Shown here: positions 35,794 to 43,489 of the stretch, in pieces
Layout of the letters: the number at the start of each line of letters is the position of its first letter
How positions within the stretch are numbered: the stretch's first letter is position 1
The notes under the pieces: generated by a model
Told to the model about the DNA's origin: nothing
Database searches by the model: none
Seen by the model: the letters and a program-made list of their open reading frames with translations, nothing else
Program-made: the position numbers and the translations under genes
NCBI RefSeq assembly: GCF_014649375.1
Contig: NZ_BMSX01000008.1
Location: 124,001 to 188,000 of the forward strand
Direction: 5' to 3'
Source of the DNA: Streptomyces aurantiogriseus
GTDB taxonomy: Bacteria; Actinomycetota; Actinomycetes; Streptomycetales; Streptomycetaceae
Length of the DNA stretch: 64,000 nucleotides

Positions 35794-36252
35794 TTGTTGT
35801 CCGCCAGGCAGCAGGTATCAGCCTTCCTGCTGGATATCGATCGATACCAGAAGCAACTTGCTGATTTCACCCTCGACCTCTTCGTGGCGTTCCCGTTCGG
35901 GGAAGAAGCGACTCTTGTCCACCAGATTCTCATCGATTCCCGGAACGGATTGAGAGTCACCCTGTATCACTCCATCCGAATTCCCGATCCCGACTACGCC
36001 TACGAGCCCGGAGAATTCGATTTCACCGCCACTCTGGCGTTTTCCGAATCCGGCTGCGACATCGAGACGCTGATCGGAGCCAGTCTGGAATGCGCGGTCG
36101 GTGCAGCCGCCCCTGGGGCGTACACAATTCACCGGACGCGGGATTCCCGCCTCGAACTGGACGAGGCCCTGAACACTCTGGGGCGACGGGTCGACGAAAT
36201 GTGTGAAATCCGTGATGCCCCGGAGCGGATCGGATTCGTCCGAAGATCGTGA
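35794..36252 (+). CDS. candidate immunity protein for the RHS toxin
   Basis: A 152-residue acidic cytoplasmic protein, 91 bp after the toxin stop. It begins (TTG) LSARQQVSAFLLDIDRYQKQ, then alternates strands and helices (LDLFVAFPFGEEATLVHQIL, YAYEPGEFDFTATLAF), ending in a helix, LDEALNTLGRRVDEMCEI. I recognise no named family. Size, acidity, position and lower GC third-position use fit an immunity gene. TTG at 35794 is preceded by GGAGAG at five bases; TTG 35797 is equivalent; no ATG or GTG is near. Confidence 0.7.
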   Translation: MLSARQQVSAFLLDIDRYQKQLADFTLDLFVAFPFGEEATLVHQILIDSRNGLRVTLYHSIRIPDPDYAYEPGEFDFTATLAFSESGCDIETLIGASLECAVGAAAPGAYTIHRTRDSRLELDEALNTLGRRVDEMCEIRDAPERIGFVRRS

Positions 36253-36285
36253 CATCAAGGCTGTTCCCTCTGTCCTGGATCGAGC

Positions 36286-36450
36286 ATGACAGGCGTGGAA
36301 AAAGATGGAGTGTGCGATGACACCTCGACCCCTCTGAACTTTATCCGGCCGGAAATCGACCTCGCCCTGCTCAGGGCAGCGGTGGACGTCTTCCGGGAGG
36401 AGTTCTTCGAACCCAGGTGGGCGTCAGGAGCCCCCTGTCCCCCTTGGTGA
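36286..36450 (+). CDS. 54-aa orphan ORF downstream of the immunity gene
   Basis: Starts ATG, MTGVEKDGVCDDTSTPLNFI, and has an amphipathic middle (RPEIDLALLRAAVDVFREEFF) before a run-out ending CPPW. It may be a truncated relic of another toxin-linked gene or a real small protein. The terminator hairpin follows directly. Coding status is uncertain. Confidence 0.35.
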   Translation: MTGVEKDGVCDDTSTPLNFIRPEIDLALLRAAVDVFREEFFEPRWASGAPCPPW

Positions 36451-36491
36451 GAGGCGCGCGTGTGAAGCGGTAGTGCGGTGTCACCGAAACG

Positions 36492-36520
36492 GGTCCCGCC
36501 GAGAACGCCTCGGCGGGGCC
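36492..36520 (+). terminator. terminator of the RHS/immunity locus
   Basis: GGTCCCGCCGAG (36492-36503) and CTCGGCGGGGCC (36509-36520), one wobble pair, 5-base loop. Confidence 0.75.
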
Positions 36521-36708
36521 CTGCGCTCTGCGGGAGCGACCCTGCTTCCGAGGTGCCCGCCGCAACGAGGTCCATGGCTGCGCCCACCGGGGCCCGCCTG
36601 AGCACCATTGGCGCGGCGTGTCGGGAATGTTTCCATCCGGGTACCCGTCCGCATGGTGAAATCCCGCCGCCTGTGGGAGCGTGATTCTCACCACCCTTGA
36701 TAAGGGTT

Positions 36709-36826
36709 GCGCTCAGATGAGCGGATCGTGGGCGGTTGCACTTCATCAAGGGGTGGCACTGAGTGCCACCTCTTGATCGTTCATCGATCGAAATCAAACG
36801 CGCATGACCCTCGCTCATCTGAGCGC
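36709..36826. repeat. 118-bp module bounded by 15-bp inverted repeats
   Basis: GCGCTCAGATGAGCG (36709-36723) and CGCTCATCTGAGCGC (36812-36826) are exact inverse copies, and each is itself a palindrome (GCTCA-N2-TGAGC). Between them lies a strong hairpin: ATCAAGGGGTGGCAC (36745-36759), TGA, GTGCCACCTCTTGAT (36763-36777), one wobble. Could be a miniature mobile element or twin operators with a looped centre; no target-site duplication is seen. Confidence 0.75.
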
Positions 36827-37027
36827 GATGCGAACTCTACGAGCGTTGATGCGTTCAAGAAGTGAAGACATCGGCTGTCTCGTGCTGCCCATGCCTTGAC
36901 TTTTGATCCGGTGGCGGACGGCGGGTTACGAGCGCATGACGCACAAGTGGACGTACCCAAGTGCCTTCGATCTGGGTATGTTCCTCGCCGTCAGGGCAGC
37001 CACCGCGTCCTCGAGGAGTCGAGACCC

Positions 37028-39775
37028 GTGTCGGAAAACAAAGATCCCCACGTAGCTCAGCCGGCAACGAGCGTTGAGGGCGTGAAGTTCGTTTACGACT
37101 TCACCGAGGGCAACAAGGACCTCAAGGACCTCCTCGGTGGCAAGGGCGCGAACCTCGCCGAGATGACCAACCTCGGCCTGCCGGTCCCTCCCGGCTTCAC
37201 CATCACCACCGAGGCCTGCAAGGTCTACCTCGACAGTGGCGAGGAGCCGGCGGCACTGCGTGACGAGGTGAGTGCGCACCTCGTCGCCCTCGAGGAGAAG
37301 ATGGGCAAGAAGCTCGGCCAGGCCGACAACCCTCTGCTCGTCTCCGTCCGCTCCGGCGCCAAGTTCTCGATGCCCGGCATGATGGACACGGTCCTCAACA
37401 TCGGCCTGTCCGACAAGTCGGTCCAGGGCCTGGCCAAGCAGGCCGGCGACGACCGCTTCGCCTGGGACTCCTACCGCCGTCTCATCCAGATGTTCGGCAA
37501 GACTGTCCTCGGCGTCGACGGCGACCTCTTCGAGGAGGCGCTGGAGGCGGCGAAGGCGGCCAAGAAGGTCACGGTCGACACGGAACTGGAGGCGGCCGAC
37601 CTCAAGAAGCTGGTCACCAAGTTCAAGAAGATCGTCAAGACGGAGGCCGGCCGCGACTTCCCGCAGGACCCGCGCGAGCAGATGGACCTCGCGATCAAGG
37701 CCGTCTTCGACTCCTGGAACGGCGACCGCGCCAAGCTGTACCGGCGCCAGGAACGCATCCCGCACGACCTGGGCACGGCGGTCAACGTCTGCTCGATGGT
37801 CTTCGGCAACCTGGGCCCCGACTCCGGCACGGGCGTCGCCTTCACCCGCGACCCCGCCTCCGGCCACCAGGGCGTCTACGGCGACTACCTCCAGAACGCC
37901 CAGGGCGAGGATGTGGTGGCGGGCATCCGCAACACCGTCCCGCTGGCCGAGCTGGAGCAGATCGACAAGAAGTCGTACGACCAGCTGCTCGGGATCATGG
38001 AGACGCTGGAGAACCACTACAAGGATCTCTGCGACATCGAGTTCACGATCGAGCGCGGTCAGCTGTGGATGCTCCAGACGCGCGTCGGCAAGAGGACCGC
38101 CGGTGCCGCCTTCCGCATCGCCACGCAGCTGGTGGACCAGGGCCTGATCGACGAGACCGAGGCGCTCCAGCGCGTCACCGGTGCCCAGCTGGCCCAGCTG
38201 ATGTTCCCCCGCTTCGACGAGCACGCGAAGACCGAGCAGGTCGGCCGGGGCATCGCGGCCTCGCCGGGCGCGGCCGTCGGCAAGGCGGTCTTCGACTCGT
38301 ACACGGCCGTGAAGTGGTCGCGCTCGGGTGAGAAGGTCATCCTGGTCCGCCGCGAGACGAACCCCGACGACCTGGACGGCATGATCGCGGCGGAGGGCAT
38401 CCTCACCTCCCGCGGCGGCAAGACCTCCCACGCGGCGGTGGTCGCGCGCGGCATGGGCAAGACGTGTGTGTGCGGCGCGGAGGAGCTCGAGGTCGACACC
38501 AAGCGCCGCCGGATGACCGTGCCGGGCGGCCACGTGGTGGAGGAGGGCGACGTCATCTCGATCGACGGCTCCTCCGGCAAGGTCTACCTGGGCGAGGTCC
38601 CGGTGGTCCCGTCCCCCGTGGTGGAGTACTTCGAGGGCCGTATGCACGCGGGCGCCGACGACGCGGACGAGCTGGTCGAGGCGGTCCACCGCATCATGGC
38701 CTTCGCGGACCGCAAGCGCCGCCTCCGCGTCCGCGCGAACGCGGACAACGCGGAGGACGCGCTGCGGGCACGCCGCTTCGGCGCGCAGGGCATCGGCCTG
38801 TGCCGCACGGAGCACATGTTCCTCGGCGACCGGCGTGAGCTGGTCGAGCGCCTGATCCTGGCGGACACGGAGACCGAGCGCGAGGAGTCCCTCAAGCAGC
38901 TCCTGCCGCTGCAGAAGAAGGACTTCGTGGAGCTGTTCGAGGCGATGGACGGCCTGCCGGTCACCATCCGCCTGCTCGACCCGCCGCTGCACGAGTTCCT
39001 GCCCGACATCACCGAGCTGTCGGTGCGTGTGGCGCTGGCGGAGTCCCGCCAGGAGCCGCACGAGAACGAGCTGCGCCTGCTCCAGGCGGTCCACCGCCTG
39101 CACGAGCAGAACCCGATGCTGGGCCTGCGGGGCGTACGCCTGGGCCTGGTCATCCCCGGCCTGTTCACGATGCAGGTCCGTGCCATCGCCGAGGCGGCGG
39201 CCGAGCGCAAGAACGCCAAGGGCGATCCGCGCGCCGAGATCATGATCCCGCTCGTCGGCACGGTCCAGGAGCTGGAGATCGTCCGCGAGGAGGCCGACCA
39301 GGTCGTCGCCGAGGTCGAGGCCGCCACGGGCACCAGCCTGAAGCTGTCGATCGGCACGATGATCGAGCTGCCTCGGGCCGCCCTGACGGCGGGCCAGATC
39401 GCGGAGGCGGCGGAGTTCTTCAGCTTCGGTACGAACGACCTCACGCAGACGGTGTGGGGCTTCAGCCGGGATGACGTGGAGGCCTCCTTCTTCACCGCGT
39501 ACCTGGAGAAGGGCATCTTCGGTGTCTCCCCGTTCGAGACGATCGACAAGGACGGCGTGGGCTCGCTGGTGAAGGCCGCGGCGGAGGCGGGCCGCCGGAC
39601 CCGCCCCGACCTGAAGCTCGGCGTCTGCGGCGAACACGGCGGCGACCCCGAGTCGGTCCACTTCTTCCACGAGGTCGGCCTGGACTACGTCTCCTGCTCG
39701 CCGTTCCGGATCCCGGTGGCGCGGTTGGAGGCGGGCCGGGCGGCCACGCAGTCGGCGGGCAGCGACCACCGCTGA
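37028..39775 (+). CDS. ppdK: pyruvate, phosphate dikinase
   Basis: Interconverts pyruvate, ATP and phosphate with PEP, AMP and pyrophosphate; cytoplasmic central-carbon enzyme. 915 residues, full length. N-terminal ATP-grasp domain (KFVYDFTEGNKDLKDLLGGKG ... SGAKFSMPGMMDTVLN), swivelling phosphohistidine domain with GGKTSHAAVVARGMGKTCV, and a C-terminal PEP/pyruvate TIM barrel with GLCRTEHMF and the signature GVCGEHGGDPESVHFF, whose Cys is the proton donor. Start GTG 37028 sits eight bases after GAGGAG. Monocistronic: terminators flank it. Confidence 0.96.
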   Translation: MSENKDPHVAQPATSVEGVKFVYDFTEGNKDLKDLLGGKGANLAEMTNLGLPVPPGFTITTEACKVYLDSGEEPAALRDEVSAHLVALEEKMGKKLGQADNPLLVSVRSGAKFSMPGMMDTVLNIGLSDKSVQGLAKQAGDDRFAWDSYRRLIQMFGKTVLGVDGDLFEEALEAAKAAKKVTVDTELEAADLKKLVTKFKKIVKTEAGRDFPQDPREQMDLAIKAVFDSWNGDRAKLYRRQERIPHDLGTAVNVCSMVFGNLGPDSGTGVAFTRDPASGHQGVYGDYLQNAQGEDVVAGIRNTVPLAELEQIDKKSYDQLLGIMETLENHYKDLCDIEFTIERGQLWMLQTRVGKRTAGAAFRIATQLVDQGLIDETEALQRVTGAQLAQLMFPRFDEHAKTEQVGRGIAASPGAAVGKAVFDSYTAVKWSRSGEKVILVRRETNPDDLDGMIAAEGILTSRGGKTSHAAVVARGMGKTCVCGAEELEVDTKRRRMTVPGGHVVEEGDVISIDGSSGKVYLGEVPVVPSPVVEYFEGRMHAGADDADELVEAVHRIMAFADRKRRLRVRANADNAEDALRARRFGAQGIGLCRTEHMFLGDRRELVERLILADTETEREESLKQLLPLQKKDFVELFEAMDGLPVTIRLLDPPLHEFLPDITELSVRVALAESRQEPHENELRLLQAVHRLHEQNPMLGLRGVRLGLVIPGLFTMQVRAIAEAAAERKNAKGDPRAEIMIPLVGTVQELEIVREEADQVVAEVEAATGTSLKLSIGTMIELPRAALTAGQIAEAAEFFSFGTNDLTQTVWGFSRDDVEASFFTAYLEKGIFGVSPFETIDKDGVGSLVKAAAEAGRRTRPDLKLGVCGEHGGDPESVHFFHEVGLDYVSCSPFRIPVARLEAGRAATQSAGSDHR

Positions 39776-39868
39776 GTCGAGGCCGGCCCCGACCGGCCTC
39801 ACCTGACCCCGGAGCCGCTGCGGTCCCCGACCCTCAGCACCGATCGCGGCGGCTCCGGTACGCAAGAG

Positions 39869-39901
39869 GAGGGCGGCACCCTGTGCGGGGGTGCCGCCCT
39901 C
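39869..39901 (+). terminator. ppdK terminator
   Basis: GAGGGCGGCACCC (39869-39881) and GGGTGCCGCCCTC (39889-39901), 7-base loop, extended by GCAAG/CTTGC flanks. Confidence 0.85.
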
Positions 39902-40364
39902 TTGCGCATGGCCGATCCGGGGCCCTGGCGGGGCGACGACGGCCCGGACCGCACTGCGGGTCCTGGAGGGCGGCCACGCCCCCGGCCGCAGGGCGCCGGA
40001 CGTCGCACCGGCGAGGACTGACCCACTCGACGCGCCGCCAGGGCTTGCCCTGCCCGGGGGCGAGGATCCGGGGCGCCCCCTCCCGGCCCGGCTTGCGCGA
40101 CCCTGACCCTGCGGTCGCCGTGGGGGTGCGTCAGGTCGATGTCCGCGCCGGCACCAGGGCGAGGACCGGGACGGTGACGGCCGCCACGTACACGGGCAGG
40201 GCAGCGATCGATCTCACCGCACAGAGGCGATGCCCGGCGCTCCGGGCCGGGAGCCGGGGACCGCAGTACGGTGGAGCCGCGCAGGCGGCGCACCTGCGTG
40301 AACGACTCCCGGACACAGCCGTTCTCGCGGCCGCACCCGCCGCCCGTCCTCCGGAGCTGCCGAC
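39902..40364. other. 463-bp gap upstream of the broken methyltransferase
   Basis: No convincing gene. On the minus strand a 29-codon frame ending at 40131 encodes a hydrophobic peptide (SIAALPVYVAAVTVPVLALV), possibly a remnant. TACGGT at about 40267 could be the -10 for the plus-strand gene. Confidence 0.4.
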
Positions 40365-40822
40365 GTGACCGAACAGTCCGCCGCACACGACGCCGCAGTC
40401 ACCGACCGGGGCCGCCTCGCCGGAAGTGCCTACAGCAGCGACCGAGACCTGGCCGCCCGCCAGTCGCTCTACCAGTGGCAGACGCCCCGCTACGACCTGC
40501 CCGGCATCGTCGCCGAGAAGCTGAGCGGCGTGCGCGGGGGAGGGCGCGTGGTCGATGTCGGTTGCGGCAACGGCACGTTCATCCAGCGGCTCCGGCAGGA
40601 CCGGCCCGACCTGGAACTGCTTGGCCTGGACATCGCACCCGGCATCCTCGCCGGCGTTCCCGGCCCGGTCGCCGTGGCGGAGGCCACGTGCCTGCCGCTG
40701 GCCACGGGGAGCGTCGATGCTGCCTTGGCGCTGCACATGCTGTACCACGTCCCGGACATCCCGCATGCGGTCAGGGACCTGTCCCGCGTCCTTGCCCGAG
40801 ACGGGCTGGTGATCGCGTCGAA
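40365..40822 (+). pseudogene. SAM-dependent methyltransferase, truncated
   Basis: The first ~150 codons encode a class I methyltransferase: VVDVGCGNGTFIQRLRQD (motif I, SAM loop), LLGLDIAPGIL, EATCLPLATGSVDAALALHM (motif II/III) and LYHVPDIPHAVRDLSRVL. The fold then stops after DGLVIASN: from about 40818 the DNA encodes, in another frame, the tail of an IS5-family transposase. The methyltransferase frame runs on by chance to 41096 as meaningless Arg/Ser/Pro-rich sequence. GTG at 40365 follows CCGGAG. The C-terminal substrate part is lost, so the gene is probably dead. Confidence 0.75.
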
Positions 40823-40939
40823 CGGACCATCTTGGCGCTCAAGAACTCCCGCGCCGTGGCCACCAGGTTCGACAAGCGCGCCTATGTGTTCCACGGCACC
40901 GTCACCCTCGCCTCGATCCGGCTCTGGCTCCGCTCGTGA
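40818..40939 (+). mobile_element. 3' fragment of an IS5-family transposase
   Basis: Reading the frame that ends at the TGA at 40937-40939 gives VERTILALKNSRAVATRFDK and then RAYVFHGTVTLASIRLWLRS. This is the C-terminal tail typical of IS5-family DDE transposases, including the DKRAYV(F/Y)xGT segment. Only about 40 codons remain, joined directly to the methyltransferase sequence. The element's body and left end are gone, so an insertion was followed by deletion. Confidence 0.75.
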
Positions 40940-40955
40940 CCCGCACGACAGGTCT

Positions 40956-41471
40956 TTAGGCGCCGGTCCGCCCGTCGACGAGCTCACGCACGACGTCGAG
41001 GTGGCCGTTGTGGCGGGACGTCTCCTCAATGAGGTGGAGGATCACCCAGCGGAGGTCGACGTGGCGGCCGTCGCTGATGGGACGCTTGGCCGTTGAGTTC
41101 AGCTCGTGGTCGGACACCAGGCGACGATAGCGGGCACTCTGCTCCTCGTACTCGGCGAGAAGCTGGGGCAACGGGATGTCGACTGCTGTCCGCATCTCAG
41201 GATCGGGATCATCGTCGGTCGCCTCGGAGAGCGGCCCCGCAAGCTCCTCGCCCAGAAATATCACTTGGAACCAGTAGTACTCGACCCACCGCAGATGGCT
41301 GATCAGCCCGCACACCGTCATCAGCGGCGAACTCGGGAGTGGGCCCTTGCGAGCGTCTTCGGCGGACACGCCCTCACACTTGGCTCGCGCGGTGTCACGG
41401 GCGTAGTCCAGGAAGGTGGCCAGCTGCGTACGCTCGTCCCACGCGGGAGGCGTGTCGGTTCGTTGAGGCAT
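40956..41471 (-). CDS. DinB-family (DUF664-type) protein
   Basis: 171 residues, four-helix DinB/YfiT-like fold used by metal-dependent thiol transferases. WDERTQLATFLDYARDTARA at the start, SPLMTVCGLISHLRWVEYYW (first metal His region) and VILHLIEETSRHNGHLDVVREL (paired His motif) match the family. Substrate unknown; actinobacterial members may use mycothiol. Start MPQRTDTPP at 41471; the ribosome binding site is weak. Its stop lies only 17 bp past the IS5 fragment. Confidence 0.85.
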   Translation of the reverse strand: MPQRTDTPPAWDERTQLATFLDYARDTARAKCEGVSAEDARKGPLPSSPLMTVCGLISHLRWVEYYWFQVIFLGEELAGPLSEATDDDPDPEMRTAVDIPLPQLLAEYEEQSARYRRLVSDHELNSTAKRPISDGRHVDLRWVILHLIEETSRHNGHLDVVRELVDGRTGA

Positions 41472-41688
41472 CGCGGGGAGTTTCCCGCAGTTCGGAACGG
41501 GTGTCGACTTAATTGATCGAAGTACCGTCAAGTGCCACAGCACCGGCTGTGCTCAGCGAGAGCTTGGCAAGATCCGCCGGACAGACCCTAGGCATCTCAT
41601 GTCGTCGGTGGGTCAAATCGAGGCGTGAACGATGACGAGTCCAGGCCGCTTATGCCTCCCCGCGCGGTCGGGTGGTCGAGGGAGGCGG

Positions 41689-41701
41689 TAGCGTCCTCGG
41701 C
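41689..41701 (+). promoter_or_regulatory. leaderless -10 for the SMI1-like gene
   Basis: TAGCGT (41689-41694) and seven bases before the ATG at 41702. Confidence 0.5.
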
Positions 41702-42424
41702 ATGCTGGACGGCCCTGACCTGTCGGTGGTGCTGCGGGGCGGGGTGCGAACTCGCTCCCAGGCCTGGGACTTCGTGCGCTGGTTCGCCGATGCATGGATG
41801 GGTTGCCGTCTGCGATGGGAAGACGGTTGTGCCGAGGACGAGTTGGCGACTGCGGAGGCTGATCTAGGCTTCGAGCTACCGGCTGCCTTGCGTGAGGGTT
41901 TTGAGCTCTTCGGCCGGCGGGACGACCTGACCCGACAGCAGGACCCTCTGGTCCGGCCGACTGGGCTCTACGTCGATGAGGCCTTGAACGGTGTTCTGGT
42001 CTTCCGGCGCGAGAACCAGGACTGCGCGTTCTGGGGAATTCCGCTGGACGAGATCGAGCAGGAGGATCCGCCGGTGGTGGTGGAATCGCACGAGGGTTGG
42101 ATTCCCTTCTTCGATCGAATGTCCTTGGCCTGGGTGGAACTCGTGCTGAGCGAGTCGCTCTTCGGGGCGGACAGCCTCTACGACGCCTGCGAGCTCCCGG
42201 ACGCGCTGGTGCCGAGCCTCCACGCTCGCTATGCGCGGGTGGACCTGCCTGACCATCCGATGTGGGCGAGCACGGACGACTCACCAGTGCGCTGGTATGC
42301 GGCTCCTGGCCGACTGGTGCGCCGGGACGGCATCGAGGACCAGTCCTGGATTCACGCGCGTGGACGTACACCTGCCGACCTCGAAACCATTCGGGCAGAG
42401 CTCCCTGGGCCGTGGGTCTGCTGA
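41702..42424 (+). CDS. SMI1/KNR4-like (SUKH-type) protein
   Basis: 240-residue soluble acidic protein. The segment ELATAEADLGFELPAALREG followed by FELFGRRDDL, then LYVDEALNGVLVFRRENQD and CAFWGIPLDEI, is the SUKH superfamily pattern (SMI1/KNR4). Bacterial members are often toxin immunity proteins. A toxin partner is not next to it; the RHS toxin lies 6 kb upstream and already has its own downstream gene. ATG at 41702 is favoured by the leaderless -10; 41672 is possible. Confidence 0.65.
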   Translation: MLDGPDLSVVLRGGVRTRSQAWDFVRWFADAWMGCRLRWEDGCAEDELATAEADLGFELPAALREGFELFGRRDDLTRQQDPLVRPTGLYVDEALNGVLVFRRENQDCAFWGIPLDEIEQEDPPVVVESHEGWIPFFDRMSLAWVELVLSESLFGADSLYDACELPDALVPSLHARYARVDLPDHPMWASTDDSPVRWYAAPGRLVRRDGIEDQSWIHARGRTPADLETIRAELPGPWVC

Positions 42425-42807
42425 TCCCAAGCCGAGGCAAGCGGTGTCAAGCGTCAGGTGAAGCCGCAGTGTCAACCATCAACCGAGACAGGACAAACCC
42501 CAGACGCCCGTGTCTGATCCCAGTGGGACAGAACTTTCCCTACTTCATCACGTGCCCGCGCACGGCGCGGGCGCGCGCCGCCTCTGCGGCGCGGCCTGCC
42601 TCCGCCGGAGCTTACGGGGCCATGATCACTCGCCCCAAACAAGCTCCAGCCCAAAGTCGTTCCGCCGACCTCACGTGGTCTCGGATAGCCACGCTTGCGT
42701 GATCAAGCCTCCTGCCTGCGGATTTGCCTAGGCGAGGGGTTTGATCGCTGTTACTCTCCGGCAGATCGTTGCATCGATATGTCGATGCGTCTTGAGTTGG
42801 GGGCAAG
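42425..42807. other. 383-bp gap with possible IS end and a palindrome
   Basis: 42447-42500 contains GTGTCAAGCGTCAGGTGA and GTGTCAACCATCAACCGAGA. These recall the TGTCAACCAT..GAGAC ends of IS481-type elements; recognised from memory only. GCATCGATATGTCGATGC (42772-42789) is a 7-bp-arm inverted repeat 20 bp before the next gene, a possible operator. No gene found. Confidence 0.35.
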
Positions 42808-43239
42808 GTGCAGAAGAAGCACAAGGTGGGGCTGGCCGCGGCTGCGGCGGTGCTCGTGGCGGTGCCCGGCGGGCTGGTGGTGAAGAGCCAGGCCACGGCG
42901 GCCGAGCAGGAGGCGGAACAGAAGTCTCTCGAGCAGGCTGCCGAGGAGGTTTTCCAGCGGCGCGCGGATGCACCTCAGGCGTACTGGCGGAAGTACGCCC
43001 CGCCGGGGGGCAAGGTCTGGAACCAGGCCGACGCCAGAGCCGACGTGACGGAGGTGGAGAGGAAGGGCGCCAAATTCACGGTGGACGTCAATGAGATCAC
43101 CACTCCGTACGTTTCCGACACGTATGGCAAGGGACTGGAGCCAACCACGCCTTATGTGGGGTCCCACCGGTTCGTCTTCGAGCGGAACGGGGACGACTGG
43201 CGTCTCGTCAAGGACCTGACGGAACAGCTATCGAAGTAG
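42808..43239 (+). CDS. secreted or membrane-anchored small protein
   Basis: 143 residues: a basic start (MQKKHKVG), one hydrophobic helix (LAAAAAVLVAVPGGLVV), a charged heptad-like helix (AEQEAEQKSLEQAAEEVF) and a beta-rich domain ending RFVFERNGDDWRLVKDLTEQ. The last strand pattern is like NTF2/SnoaL-type folds, but I cannot name a family. GTG start at 42808. The Ser/Thr kinase follows 250 bp downstream. Confidence 0.7.
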   Translation: MQKKHKVGLAAAAAVLVAVPGGLVVKSQATAAEQEAEQKSLEQAAEEVFQRRADAPQAYWRKYAPPGGKVWNQADARADVTEVERKGAKFTVDVNEITTPYVSDTYGKGLEPTTPYVGSHRFVFERNGDDWRLVKDLTEQLSK

Positions 43240-43489
43240 CGCGCCTGCCTGCGTGTCCGCCCGTTCAGCCGCCACAGGCGGTCCAAAACCAAGTCGGCCT
43301 GCGGAGCGGGCTGGGACTTGGCGGCGGTCTGGCATTCATGGATCCTCGCACCAGCCGAGGGCAGCAGCCCGAGCGGGCTCGGATCGAAGTCCTTGCTCTC
43401 TGGGGCAGATGCTGAACGAGGCCCTCGATCACGCCGTAGTGCATCACGGAGGGGATCAGCGGATCAGGGGATCTGGGGAACGAGGGCCG

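Larger units (their letters stand above)
36451..37027. other. 577-bp structured gene-free region before ppdK
   Basis: No gene. It contains the terminator at 36492, a 118-bp inverted-repeat module (36709-36826) with an internal hairpin, and the ppdK leader. TTGACT at 36898 is a possible -35. The leader from about 36960 (TCGATCTGGGTATGTTCC) has the look of a conserved actinobacterial promoter start. GAGGAG at 37014 is the ppdK ribosome binding site. Confidence 0.5.

Noticed and set aside
43240..43489. tRNA or small RNA in the gap before the kinase
   Set aside because: GC-rich stem-like stretches exist, but no cloverleaf with a T-loop and acceptor stem could be drawn.
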